Shown here: piece by piece, positions 22,801 through 36,300 of the stretch | Layout of the letters: every line of letters starts with the position of its first letter | Numbering within the stretch: position 1 is the stretch's first letter | Assembly (NCBI GenBank): GCA_014529385.2 | Contig: CM043953.1 | Coordinates: forward strand, 76,994,872-77,058,871 | Length of the DNA: 64,000 nt | Reading direction: 5' to 3' | Origin: Adiantum capillus-veneris | Taxonomy: Eukaryota; Streptophyta; Polypodiopsida; Polypodiales; Pteridaceae | The notes under the pieces: model-generated | Seen by the model: the letters and a program-made list of their open reading frames with translations, nothing else | What the model was told of the DNA's origin: nothing | Databases searched by the model: none | Position numbers and translations under genes: made by a program

Positions 22801-25800
22801 AGCTGTTGTCCAAGCTATGCATGATAAAGGTGATAATCTTATTCTTCCTGTTTGGACAAGCAGCGAAGTTGAGATCACATATTGTCAAGTTTGGTTCTTT
22901 GCTCTTCGTAGGTTTGTAGTAGTATTCATTTTTCGATTTTGTATTTAGCTTACCTGAGGACTTACGAATGTGTTCCGTTAGAAGTTGTTGTGTGAAGTTT
23001 GACTTTTAGGATTAAGTTTTTAAGATGTCTCATCCTTTTTTGCTTAAAGTTGAGTACATGTTTTAAGCCAAGTAAGTTGCGTCAACTTATTTTACACATA
23101 CCTTTTCTAAAAACATTTAAGTTAATAATGTTTTGTTTTATCTAGTTTTGTTTCGTAGCAAACAAAGTAATTTAGTTTGTTCTGTTTGTTTGTTTTTGTT
23201 TTTCTTTTCTTTTCTTGGTTCCTTGCTTTTATAGTTTTATGAGTGCTTTATTCCCTCTTATAATTCGTGAGTTCAGACTATTCTGAACTTATGAAGGTAT
23301 ATTCTTCTTCGTCTTCAGAGAGTTCTGACAATTGCTCGTGGATCCAAGAAGCATGTTCTCTTCGAGGATGATCCCAGTTCTTCTTTGTCTCCAGAGAGTT
23401 CTGACAATTGCTCTTCCTCTAGTTCTTGTGAGGACGAGAAGAGGCGGAAGAAGCGGAGAAAGAACAAGAAAAGCAAATTCAAGAAGTTGTCTAGAAAGCA
23501 CAAAAGCAATCTAGCAATTCAGAGGAAGACACCTTGTCCTCTTTCGACAATTCTGACAGTGATCCTCACACTAAGAGCCATTCAAATGACAACCTTGAGA
23601 AAAAGAAAAATAAGACCAAAGAGTTCAAGGATGGGGGTCAAGCAATACGGTTTGACACTTTTTTGGGCTTCATGGCCTCCCATTGAGCTCTTGCTTACGT
23701 GTAGCAGTTTGACACCGCTTTCTCTAGAGGCAACTTCTCTGAAGCCTCCAAGGTACAAAAGGCGGCATCTTTTCTTAAGGGTAATGCTCAGACATGGTGG
23801 TTGACCCTGGTTCTATACAATAAAGCCTTGAAAACGTGGGTAAAGTTCAAGAAAGTGTTCACTTTAGCATGGTTGACCGAGCAGTATAAACAAGACGTGG
23901 TTATGGCTTGGAACCATCTGAGGATGCAAAAAGACGATACCATAGCTACGTATTGTCAACGATTTATGATACCTTTTTACTAGTTTTGGAAGATCCTTTT
24001 TCTGGAGCGGAAGGAGCGGTTCTGTTGTGGATTACCTATAGAGATCCGGCAATACCTGTTTGAAGAAAAAGTCCAAGAGTATTCATAAGCTCGTGGAACG
24101 CGCAATGATAGTTTCTCCATGCATTCAGGCTCCTTGACTTATGTATTGGACAAGCCATTCTCCAAGAATTGAGTTTTGCAGGTCTAATCGCGGACGATTA
24201 TTCTTCTTTCAAGAGGGGGTTATGTCACAAGCTGGTGACGTGGGAGATGGCTAAGGGGCCTAAAACCCAAACTGAAGACTAAAGGGGTTAGGACTTTAAA
24301 AATCCTAACCCTACCAACCTTGAAGGACTCGGCCAAGGAGCCTAAAACGATGCTGACGTGACCTGGCTGTACGGATCTACCCACTTTTCATGTTGATATC
24401 TGTAAAGAAATTCGCATTTTGTTGACTGTTTTTAGGTGCAGATTTTAACCTATTTGCTTTTGGATGTGAAGCTTTTCATAACAGTGCTTTTGAGAGGCCA
24501 AGGACCTTTAAATATGTACAATGGGGATCACTCTTTGGCATTCCAGTCGCATGAAGCAAAGGAGTTGCCCCTGAACCTATAACCCGTTGATGCAATATAA
24601 TGAGATCCCAAAAGGGGCGCCAGGGATTTGGGGCAAGTGCACTCTAGGAGTGGAACTCTGCCACTCTGTGCCACACATGCGAACCGATCTCCATGCCCAA
24701 GACCACTTTGATTCCGAAACGGTTAAAAAAGGCATACAGAAACTTGCAAATGGGAAAGCTCCGGACATACTACACTTCAACTCAGAAATGCTTAAATGGT
24801 CAGGTATGAGAGCCACAGAGTGGATACATAGAATGCTAAACCAAGCCATTGTTCAAGGGCTACCCGAGGATTGGCAAAAGAACTGGATCAAAGCACTTTA
24901 CAAAAAAGGGGATGTAAATCAGCCTACCAACTACCGTACCATTATGGTAGGATCTTGCATGGCAAAGCTTTTGGGAAGCATCTTAGAACAAAGCATAAGC
25001 ACATGGGCAGAGACAAATGGAAAACGAGCAAAAGAACAAGCAGGTTTTCGACCAAAACATAGCACCATTGATCACCTTGTTTCACTCAGGGTATTAATGG
25101 AAGAGAGTCGGCTAAAGGGAAAAACATTATACTGTTGCTTTGTAGATTTCACTAAAGCCTTTGACACGGTCCCAAGAATGGATATATGGAAAAGGATGGA
25201 ATGCATAAAAGTACCGATGCATCTCAGGAGTGTGGTAGCACGTCTCTTTGACAGAGTCATATGTCAACTAAAAACGCACGAAGGGCTGTCCAAAGCTTTC
25301 TCGAGCAACATGGGGGTCAAACAAGGATGCCCTCTCTCCCCTACACTTTTTGGATTGTGCATTGATCAAATAGAAAGCTTCCTCCCTCAACTAGAAGGGG
25401 ATGAACCAGCCATCGGGATGCTTACACTTCTCATGCTCATCTATGCAGATGATGTGGCTCTTTTCGCCCATGACATTACAGCTCTACAGAAATTGGTCGA
25501 TGCGTTACATGCTTTTTGTGAAAATGTGGGTCTATCAATCAATGTAGACAAAACAAAGTTCATGATTGTAAAGACTCGTAAGATGGATATCCACGCCCCC
25601 CTCATGTATCAAGGGAAACAAATTGAGAAAGTCGATAGTTTCAAGTACTTGGGGATTGACATCCCGTGTAACTATGCTTGGGGACAATCCGCACATAATA
25701 GAATTGACATCGGCCATGCCAAGTACTATCAATTTGAAAACATGTGCACACAAAGGAGCATAAAAAGATGGGAGATAAAAGCGACCATTTTTGAGACATG

Positions 25801-26788
25801 CGTAGTGCAAGCCATCCTCTACGGAGTGGAAATCTGGGGAGCAAGCATTTCAGCCCACAAATGGAATGAAATTGAAAAAATTCAGAAAAAGTTTCTATAT
25901 CGACACATGGGGGTCAAGAAGACAACACCATACTCCGTGCTACTCTTGGAGACAGGCAAGAGACCACTAGAAATGAAAGCATTGTAAAAAATGTACACGT
26001 ATATCATGAAGGTCAAAGCGATGCCTACTACTCGAATCCCCCGCATTGCATGGGAAACAGGATGTGCGCCGCAAAAGACAAAAAAAAGCAAATTTTTGTC
26101 ATCGAGCCTCATACAGGACATTAAGAAATTCGCTAAATGGAATGTAGAGACATATGTGGACATGCTTATTGAGGAGGGCAAGGAGGGAGAACACATGCTG
26201 AATTTTGAAATTGCATTACTAAATAGCCTCCACACCAAGTGGAAGACAACGCAACACCGCTCGAAATTTGAATACTATTGCAAGCATGTCAACACAAAGT
26301 ATTGGGAAGGTTATAGCACAAACCCAATGGAAGCCCAGGCCCACATACGAACACCCATGCCCCACATGGCACGAAGAGCCATCTCTTTGATGCGCACAAG
26401 GTCACATATGCTCAAAATAGAAACAGAGGGTTGGTTGAAAATTGATGCTTCTAAACGGATATGCACATCATGTACAATGCAAGCTCCCGAAGATGAAGCA
26501 CATGTGACATTGGAATGCCCAGAATACGCTCACATCCGGGCTAATTTTCAACCACTTCTAAGCGGTTGCTCTACCTTTGCGGACCTATTATCCAAGACAG
26601 ACCCCTCCCCTACAACTCTCGGAACATACCTCACCCGCATACTTGAGCATCAAAAGACACTCATAGGAACACAAAAAGAGAATAACACACACCACACCAT
26701 ACACCCCCGCGAGGGGAGACTATGTATCACTTTGAGGTCCCATGGGTCATTTCTGGCCCCCCGCGGACGTTAATACCAAATCAATCAA

Positions 26789-26824
<36 letters not shown>

Positions 26825-27251
26825 CAATTCTTTTGAAGTGGTAAAAGTTTGTTCTAGTCTGCTCTTTCAGTTGGCACGTGGTGCCCTCCCGTTACACAAA
26901 ATAAAGCGAAGGTAGAAAAAAACTTGCTTGATCAAACGCTGGTTGTAGGATTTGTAAAACACGCTGCCAATTGCGGACTGCCATGTGGTAGTCCTTACGG
27001 CCAATTTCAGCAAGACTTTGGGCGACAGCTTTTGGAGGCCTTGCTTTTAGAAGCGAAAAACATCACGGGCGCGGGCCCCATGTAACCTTTATAAGGGAGC
27101 CTTGGGGTCTCCCTTTAGTAGATAAGCTTGGGAACATTAGCGGAGAAGGAGACCCTTGGCCATTGTGCCTTTGTGATCAATCAAGAACAAAATATCGAAA
27201 GAGGCACTAGTCTTTGGGGCTAGTGCATCTAGAAGGGGAACTCTACCGCTT

Positions 27252-27301
<50 letters not shown>

Positions 27302-30300
27302 AGCTCAGTTTTGCAGGTTCTGTTTGTGTGTTGCTATTGATTTCTTGCTTGGGTGTCCAAGCTTGTTATAGAATGCACATGCACATGTGTGTGCATGCAT
27401 TTTATTTCCCCCTTTTTGGGAAGGGGAAAAGAGAAAAACAATCTCTTTTTTTTTGGTTTTGGGGGTGGAGGGGTGTTGACATCTATTGATACCTAGTTCT
27501 ACACCTCCATTGGCGCCAAGAGGGGTGTCATGGTGCTAACATTAAGCAAGATGAAAGCGGATGGTTACGTCGTGTCAGGTGCAGCAGAAGTGAATGTTGA
27601 TCTTGCTCAAGATGAGTGCTCCGAACTGTGCTCAAGGGTTCCTTTTACTTACGGAAGGGAGAGCCTTCCGTTCCTTTAGTGAGAGAGTGCAATGATTACA
27701 AACAAAGTGAATGCTACCGTGAATGAAGGTGCTGAGAGAGAAATGAAATGAAATGTTATATTAACGTCTTCAAAAGGCCAAAGTGACCTATGAGACCAGA
27801 AAGTTACAATGTGGTGGATCTGATACAAAGTCAGAGTCAGAGTAACAAGATGACAACAATGACAAAAATGAAATGACAAATGTCACAATAAAATACTATG
27901 GAATCCTAAACTACTAGGTGTGAACATCAGCTAGCTGGGATAGCTAGATCACAAGAGATCTAGCATCGGTCGCGCTGGCGGATCTCATCAATCTCCTCCA
28001 TGGTCAGTAGTCTGACCGGGCGTCGTGCATGTCGAGCCAAAGTGATCCGAATCCTCTGATGCAGCCTCCGCCGATGCTGTGTAGTCCTCCGCAGTCGTTG
28101 GCGTCTGGATCTTCCCAGCTCAGTCGCTCGGTCGATCAGTGTGCCTTTGGTGTGAGACGACGAGCTCTGCTGTGGTAGTAACTCCTCCGGGTGTCCAGTG
28201 GCAACTCTAAAGAAATCTGTGATCTGTCTCTGGGATTGGCTAGCTGTCCCGTCTCATCAGGCTCTCTCTGTGTCTGCGTAGCTCGAGCAAAAACAAGCCC
28301 AAGCATCTCTGATCCTCGTACTGCATGACTCTAGAGAACGGTCCAAAGCCCTCTCTAAACAAACAATGGAAGCGGCCTCGTATCTCGTAGTAGACGGGGC
28401 AGTGGCATGTGTAGTGCAACTCTGTCTCAGGCTCGATGTCACACAGGGGGCATGTCTTGGCCTCTGCTGGTACTCCGCTGTATCTCCCAGTCTCGATCCG
28501 TAGCTGGTGTGAAGATGTACGTATCTGGCCGATAGCACATTGTATCCCATGAGACAAGTGGGTGTCCATGTATCTGGGCCTCGTCACAAAACCATCAACC
28601 GTAAGCTGGAGGAGATGCTCTCTGTAGAAAGCCATCTTCGTGCCCAGCTCCTGTGCTGGCTGTATCCATGTCCTCCTGGTGTCTAGCTGAGTCAAGTCCT
28701 GGCGGATGAGCCTGGTGATCTCGGACTGTGTAAGAGTCAGAGAGGGTGCATCCAGTGAGTACTGGAAGGGAGGCAATCTGTCCATGCTGAACCCATGCGC
28801 CTGAAACCATGATGTCATCTCCCCGTACCAGCATGCTGTATCTCCCTGCATGGCTAACTGTCGAGAGGACTCAAGTGCAAGGCGGGCATATTTGTCTTTG
28901 GGAAGTTCCACATGCGGTGTATGAAGGAGACCGATCTGGTGAGCGCCTCAACCACTAGTGGTGGGGCAGCTAGCTCTGCTTACACAATAGCACGTGGTAC
29001 TGAGGCCTTGGCTCTAATGAGCCGCGAGATCATAGAGACTAGAGGCTTCTCCATGTCCCCCCATCCATTACTGCGGCGTGTCCTCCCGTGATGATCTAAT
29101 GATGGTCCCCAAATCTCAGCTCCATAAAGCAATGCAGAAGCCACCAGAGTGTCAAAGAGCCAGAGCTTCGTCCGAGGCTCCTGAAATTGAACCTGTGAAC
29201 ACATCCTTTCCAATCTACCCAATGCTGCATGGGCTCTGGTCAGTCTAGTCTCTGCTGCCCTCCTCAATGAAAATGCTGGTCCACTAAAAACCACTCCGAG
29301 GTAAGTGTACACATCTGTATACTCCACAGTCTCCTGGCTGTATGTGAATGCTGGCGCTGACCTCCTGATCCACTGTGGGGTGGTATTAAATACCATGACC
29401 TTGGTTTTACCAAGGTTGACGGACAAACTTTCCTGAGCAAACCTATTCAAAGCATCCAAATGACGTTGCATCCCCTCCGGAGAGTCGGAGATCAACACAA
29501 TATCATCAGCATATAACAATAATGGAATCCATGTCCCTGCCAGCTGTGCACCTCTATCACCATCTCTCTCAATGTAGTCAGAAACCTCATCCACATACAT
29601 ACCAAATAGAGTAGGAGAGAGGGGGCAGCCCTGCTTCACCCCAATAGTGGAGTGAATCGGTGTGGATAGACCCTCTGAGGTGCGTACCTGCCCCACTACT
29701 GACCTGTATAATGTCATGACCCCCCAAATGAGCTCTGTGGGTACTCCCAGCTGTTGTAATCTGCGCATCAATCTAGCTCTAGGCACTGTGTCAAATGCTT
29801 TGCGGAAATCCACAAAGCTACAATAGATCCGTCTCCCACGCGATCTACCCTCCTCAATGATGGCTCTGAGTGTCAAGATATGGTCAAGAGTAGAAAAACC
29901 CCTCCTGAACCCTGCCTGCCCGATTGCGCGTATCCCCTCCCTTTTTGCCCATCTACTCAGCTGCTGCTCAAGAATAGATGCGTACAACCGTGCCAATGTG
30001 GTTCCAATCATGATAGTGCGATAATTCCCAGGCTCCATAGGGTCTCCCGACTTGAAGATAGGTACAATAGTAGATAGGCTCCAAGTATCAGGCAAGCCCT
30101 CACACATGGCACGGTTAAACATAACTGCTAGAAGCTCTGCTAGTAGATCTCTGGCATGTGTGAAATGCTCAGCCACTAAACCATCATGATCGTATGCTCT
30201 CCCAGTCCTCATCCTATCAATGGCCTTCCTCACCATCTCCGCGGTGAAAAAAGCACATGTGTGTGCGCATGGATCGGCAGGGTCGGGAAGGGGGGGCTGC

Positions 30301-33300
30301 TCAGGAACTGTGTACAGAGATGATGCGTACTGGCCCCAGTCCTCTATAGAAGTGATGGCGGGGGGGGGGGGGGGGGGAGAGTGCTCCTGAAAGAGCCGCC
30401 ATGCCTCATGTGAGTCTTGACTCAAGAACAACTGATATAGATCCTGCTCTAGCCGAGCCAAAAATGCCCTCTTCTTCCGCCGCACTAGGCGTCGGAAGTC
30501 AATCTGTGACTGTCTGTGAGTGATGTCCCCCAAAAGCACCTCCCTCTGAAGTCTAGCTCTAGTGTCTCGGCATTCCTCATCATACCAACTGTTCTGGGGC
30601 ATGCTCCCCGAACGGCGCCTCTGCTAAGGCTGGGTATGTGGGTATGCCTCTGCTGCTGCATCATGTAGTGTCTGTGTCAATATAGTAGTAAGCTCCTCCA
30701 GAGGTCGCCCTGGCTCCTCTGTGCATAGGCGTCTGTAGATCCCATCTATGTATACAGAGTCTGTCTCCCGCGTGAAGGTGTAGCAAGTAGGGGCTGCTGT
30801 TCGTAGCCTGTGTGCTACACTAAACTGAAAAGAGATGGTCATTGACACAAGAGCATGATCCACTGCCCCACCAACAGGTCTGGGTCCAACCGTGAGATCC
30901 TGGATACTAGAGATGAGGCTCGGCTGTGCCATGACATAATCCACTGTGCTGGCTCCATGTCTGTGTGGAAAGCATGTAAAACCCCCTGAAGCGGGAACTC
31001 TCTGTAGGCCATTCAAGATGGCCAATCCATGTGCAGTCCCCATGTCTATCAAGTGTCGTCCATACTCAGTGTGTTCTTGTAACAAACTTGGACACTCCAA
31101 GTCAAGAATCAACCGCGACAGCACCAAATAACCACTTCAAAACAATTCACAGATCACAATAGATTTGCACTGGCCCGGCGGAGTTCCGTGCCTAGAGATA
31201 TTGGCCCCAAAGACTGGCGCCCCTTTTGGTATTTCTTTTTATATTAATCAATCATCAAAGTACAAGAGAGCGGTTAGGGTTTCACTCTCAGACTCTGCGT
31301 CCAGATGCTCTGAGAAGTGAGGCCCTCACCACTAATTTAAAGGTTACAAGGGATGCCCAAAAGCAGAGCCCCAAAAGCTTTTAAAATCAAAAGCATCAGT
31401 TCTCTCTCTCTCTTGAGAGTCTTTTCTCTTTTTTTTATAAAAAAAAAGCAAAAGCAAAATTCGCGTCGCTCATCATTTTCCAAAAAAAAAAATAAAAATA
31501 AAATTTTTTTCTTTTTAATAATCCGCCTCCGCGATTTCCGGAAATTAGGGTTTTTGGCAGAAATTAGGGTTTGCAGGAATTTTAGGGTTTTTGGCAGAAA
31601 TTAGGGTTTCTGCTGTCCGCCACGTCATCACTTTGTGACATACCCCCCTCTTGAAAGCATTGTCATCGACCGCGATTACGCCTGCAAAACCGACAAAAGC
31701 CATAAACCGTCTTAGCAGACACTGACTGTTAGTACCTACGTACTAGGAACACACATCTAGCACATGTACAAAATCGACAGTCACATCACACGACATCACA
31801 GGACATCACCAGACATCACAGGACATCACATGACATTCAGCATTCATTCGGATCTTAGACCATGATTTATCGGCAATGTAGCTAGCAATCACATCTAGGT
31901 CCAATCGGGACCTCATCGATGTCCGATTGACTAACCCCTATTGCAACCATGTCTATTCGAGATCAATCAGACCAAAATGCTGCAGTCATTTCGTCTATCA
32001 GTTCCTGCACTCACAAGAAGTCAAGAACAAATCAGTATCATAATCAGGAATTCCATTTCATAAAGTCATCCAGCAGAATACTGTCAGCTCTCAGTATCCC
32101 TGAAGCTCAAAGAGACATCAGTGACTTTAGTATCAAAATCGAGGCATCTGTTGACAAAGGAGTGGAGTGACTCCCCTCTTGTGCATCCCACTGCACCAGA
32201 TCTCTGGCCAAGCTGAATTCTGGGTTCCGTTTGGAGTAGACTATGCTAAACCAAAACATCGAGGTAAAGTTTCACAATCCGAGGAGTATCTGCTAGGTCC
32301 TCCTCCTCCATCCACTTCGCATCAAATGCAGGAAAGTTCTTGAACTAAACCAAGAACCGCCTTCGGACTTTACCTTTCTTCGTATCATTATGTGCCAAAA
32401 TCTGTTCAGGAACAAGGATCTCCTCGTTTTCTTCCACTTTGGGTTGCTCATCAGGCTCCCCATCATCAGGCACATCACCCTTAACAGGGTTCAAGAGACT
32501 CACATGCAATGCATTGTGAATCCTCCAAGTATCTGGCAGTTTCAATCGGAAGGAGAGATCATTTATCTTGTCAGTAATCTGGAAAGGTCCGTAGTATCAC
32601 ATACTAAGCTTTGGAAAAAGCCTCTCCTTTCCCTGTTTCTTTCTTAGGCATGCCTTCTCAAAAGTAAGAGCACCCAATCATCCTCCTTCAGTTTCCAGTC
32701 GCGACGATGGCGATCCGTTGCCTTTTTCTGTCGTTCTTGAGACTCCTGCAAAGTCTCGCGAACCTTGGCAAAAGCCGTATCCAAATCTCGCGAATATTCA
32801 TCCGCTTCAAATTTCTAATCTTTCGTGCTCAGGAAGGATGGAACCTTCGCAGCAGTTTCAACAATCTCACATGGCGTCTTCCCCGTCGAAGAGTGTATCG
32901 TGTTATTGTAGGCAAATTCCACCAAAGGTAAGTTCTTTTCCCATTGAGTCTTCTGATGCGAGATACAAGACTTCAATAAATCTAAAATCACTGAATTGGC
33001 AATCTCAGATTGCCCGTCAGTCTGCAAGTGGAACGATGACGAGAACTGCAACCGCGTGCCAATGTTCTCCCAAATTGCCTTCCAAAACAAACTCATAAAT
33101 CTGGGGTCTCTGTCGGAGACAATCGTCTCAGGCGTGCCATGTAATCGGAAAATCATCGTGATCATTTTGTATTCTCGGGAGATAAAAAAAAAAGAAATCC
33201 ATTTCAATATTTTCCCAGGGGCGGGTGGGTATGGGTAAAGGCTGTAACAATCCCTGCGCCTTATGCCTGTCAAACTTGACCTTCTGGCATACCAAGCAAC

Positions 33301-36300
33301 TGCGCACAAACTCTTCCACATCCTTCTTCAGTCTCCGTCAAAAGAAATCTCTCTCTACCCCTTTCATGGTGGTAGCAATGCCGCGGTGACCCGTAAAAGG
33401 TGGACAGTGGCAATCAGTCATAACCTTTTCCCTCAACGGTTGTGTAACGCACAACATAGTCTTTTTCATCAAGTAGCCTTCCCGAAGGGAGTATCCAGCT
33501 ACTGTCTCCCCATCTCGTATCCGTGTGAAAATATCTGCAAAATTTGTATCTGTGGCACACTGATCGACCATATCCTCGAAGCTCCTATGATGTATCGCGG
33601 AAATAGCCAGAACCAATGGTTTTCGAGACAAAGCATCTGCCACCACATTCTTCTGTCCCTGCACATGGACAATCTGGAAGTGGAACTGTGACAAGATGTT
33701 CACCCACCGCATCTGCTTTTCCGAAAGCTGCTTCTGTGACAAGAAGTAGCGCAAACTCTGATGGTCTGTAAAGACAGTAAAATCCGCTCCGAGTAGGTAA
33801 TGCCGCCACTGAGTAAGAGCGTGGATAACCGCCAAAAGCTCTTTCCCATAGATCTGTGCTGTCATCTCCGGCCTAGAGAACAAACGGCTCTCGTAAGCTA
33901 TGACATGGCCTTCTTGCATCAAGACCGTACCCAGACTACGACCACAAGCATCACAAAATACTTCAAATGACTTCTGCAAGTCCGGCAAAGTCAAAATAGG
34001 TCCCGTAGTCAATTTCTCTTTCAATGTCCGAAAGGCAGTCACCTCTGTGGGTCCCCACGAAAAAGGTACTCCTTTCTGTGTCTAGGTATGCAAAGGGGAA
34101 GCAACCTCTGCAAACTTTCGTATGAACCGCCTGTAGTACGAACATAGTCCCAAGAAGCTTCCAACTTTATGGACATTCCTCAAATCGGGCCAATCACGGA
34201 TAGTCTCTATCTTGGCCGGGTCCATTTGCACTCCTGCTGCTGACACAATGTGTCCCAAAAAGTGTATCTCTGGTAGGAAAAAATTCACTTTTCTTTGCAT
34301 TAATCACTAACGTGTGATCTCGTAATGCCTGAAAGACTTGAAGCAGATGATCTCTGTGTTCTGCCTCATTCTTGGAGAAAACAATGATGTCGTCAAAGAA
34401 AGTGCCAACAAATAGCCTATACTCTCGAAAAATCCTGTCCATCATCCGGTTAAATGTCGCAGGAGCATTGGTTAAGCCAAAAGGCATCACCAAAAACTCA
34501 AATAACCCAAAAGTCGTCCGAAAAGCTGTCTTGTAGACATCTCCTGGCGCTATCCTGATCTGATGATATCCACTCTTCAAGTCAATCCTGCTAAAGCACG
34601 AGGATCCTTGTAACCTGTCGAGTATATCATCGATCCTAGGAATCGGAAATCTGTTCTTGATGGTGATTTCGTTGAGAGTGCTATAATCGATGCACATTCT
34701 CCAAGATCTGTCTTTCTTCAAAACCAACAACACTGGAGAGCAATACGGTGAAGTACTAAGCTGGACAAGACCCTTTTCCAAGAGGTCTTTCACTGAGTTC
34801 ATAATCTTTTCATTCTGTACTCGGCTCACACGATAAGGTGGCCGATTCGGTGGCGTGCTTCCAGATATCAGATCAATGGTATGATCTTCAGGCCCTCTCA
34901 AAAGCAATCGGCATGAGCGTGGAGAAAAAAATCTTGGCGTTCTTTTCTTCAGGTCAAAACATATTCAACCTTTATCCATCGTTTAGTTCTCCCAAAAGAA
35001 TGAGTAAGAAAACTGAAGTTCATCAAGTACAATCTCTAAGCCCTTCATTTATCAAAGTCGCTTTCTCGGCCCGGTAGTCAACCACGGCGTAGTTCTTGTG
35101 GTACGAAGGGATCCCGAGTAGAACGTCACTCACGTGCCCTGAACACCCCTGTCATTGCAAACAAAGTTTGCCAATGCTCGGTGTAATGGCAACATCCCAT
35201 CCGGGTGCCAGTCGAACTACCTCCGCCTGTGGCGTCAGTCTGTCGGGCGCAGTTCCAAATCGAGCCGCCAATTCCAAGTGAAAAGAAGTTGGCCTTGGCT
35301 CCTTCAAAAGAGCTTCCTGATCCTTCACTTTGCCCCGAAAGCGGCAAAGTTTGTACTTTCATTCATTAGATTCGGTGCAGGTCCCACGCCATGTGGTACC
35401 AGTTCTGCTTTTCTATCTGCCTTTTCTACCACATTCCTCAGCTGCTCTCGAACTCTCAGACCTGTCGTCGTCTTTATCATTCTGTTCTTTCTGTGCCTTA
35501 TCAGGGCACTTTGCGGAAATATGTCCATGTTCCCCGCATCCAAAGCACTTCCCCTCTCTGATGAAGCAAGCTCTCTCCTCAGGAGTAAGCTTGGGTCGTG
35601 CATCCTTTTTTTTCTCTGGGTTGCTCTTTTTCATTCTACTTCCATTCCCAGAAGTCTGTTCGGCTCGTAGTGTCATGGCCTCATCTGTGGGGTAGGTCAG
35701 ACTGCCAGAGTGAATGGCAAAGCCCCGCTTCGCATGACTCATCAACTCCTGAATAGAAGCCTACTTCTGTTCCAAGCAGTGATCTCGGATCTCTGTAGGT
35801 AGACCCAAGGTAAACCGCTCAATCTGTTCTCTGAACGAGATCTTCTTGAATGAAGAGGCGGGTAGAAAAGAGCTCCAGAATCTTTCACAATAAGAATTCA
35901 CTGTATCGCTCTTGGTCATCCGGAGATGGTTCCAAGCAGCTCGTATATCTCGCTCAAACTCTTGAGTCAACCAAGAAGAAATAAAAAGCCTCTTGAATTT
36001 CAGCCATGTAACTGGCACAGTCTTGCTTAATAGAAGCGTGGACCACCAAGTACGAGCATTCCCCTTAAAGTAAGAGGCAGCTCTCCGAATCTTGGAGTGC
36101 TCTGAATAGCGTCCTCCCGCGAAAGCGATGTCAAACTGCTGTATAAAAGACAAAGCCTTCGAAGCATTTGAGTATCCTCAAAAGTATCAAACTTGATCGA
36201 GTGGCCACCTTCCTTAAACTCTCGGACTTTCTTGCTTTTATCTTCGAGAAAGTCATACTGGTTGGCTTTGTAAAAAAAATTCTTCTTGTTCGCATAAAAC

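Larger units (their letters stand above)
21464..23300 (+). mobile_element. Reverse-transcriptase element with 16-bp TSD
   Basis: The insert splits a Ty3 gag. The 16-bp sequence ATTCTTCTTCGTCTTC is present on both sides (21448-21463 and 23301-23316), as expected for a target-primed non-LTR or Penelope-like insertion. The interior codes an RT (see the next entry) and a 100-codon ORF. No LTRs, terminal inverted repeats, poly(A) or endonuclease domain were seen, so it is probably 5'-truncated. Confidence 0.75.
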
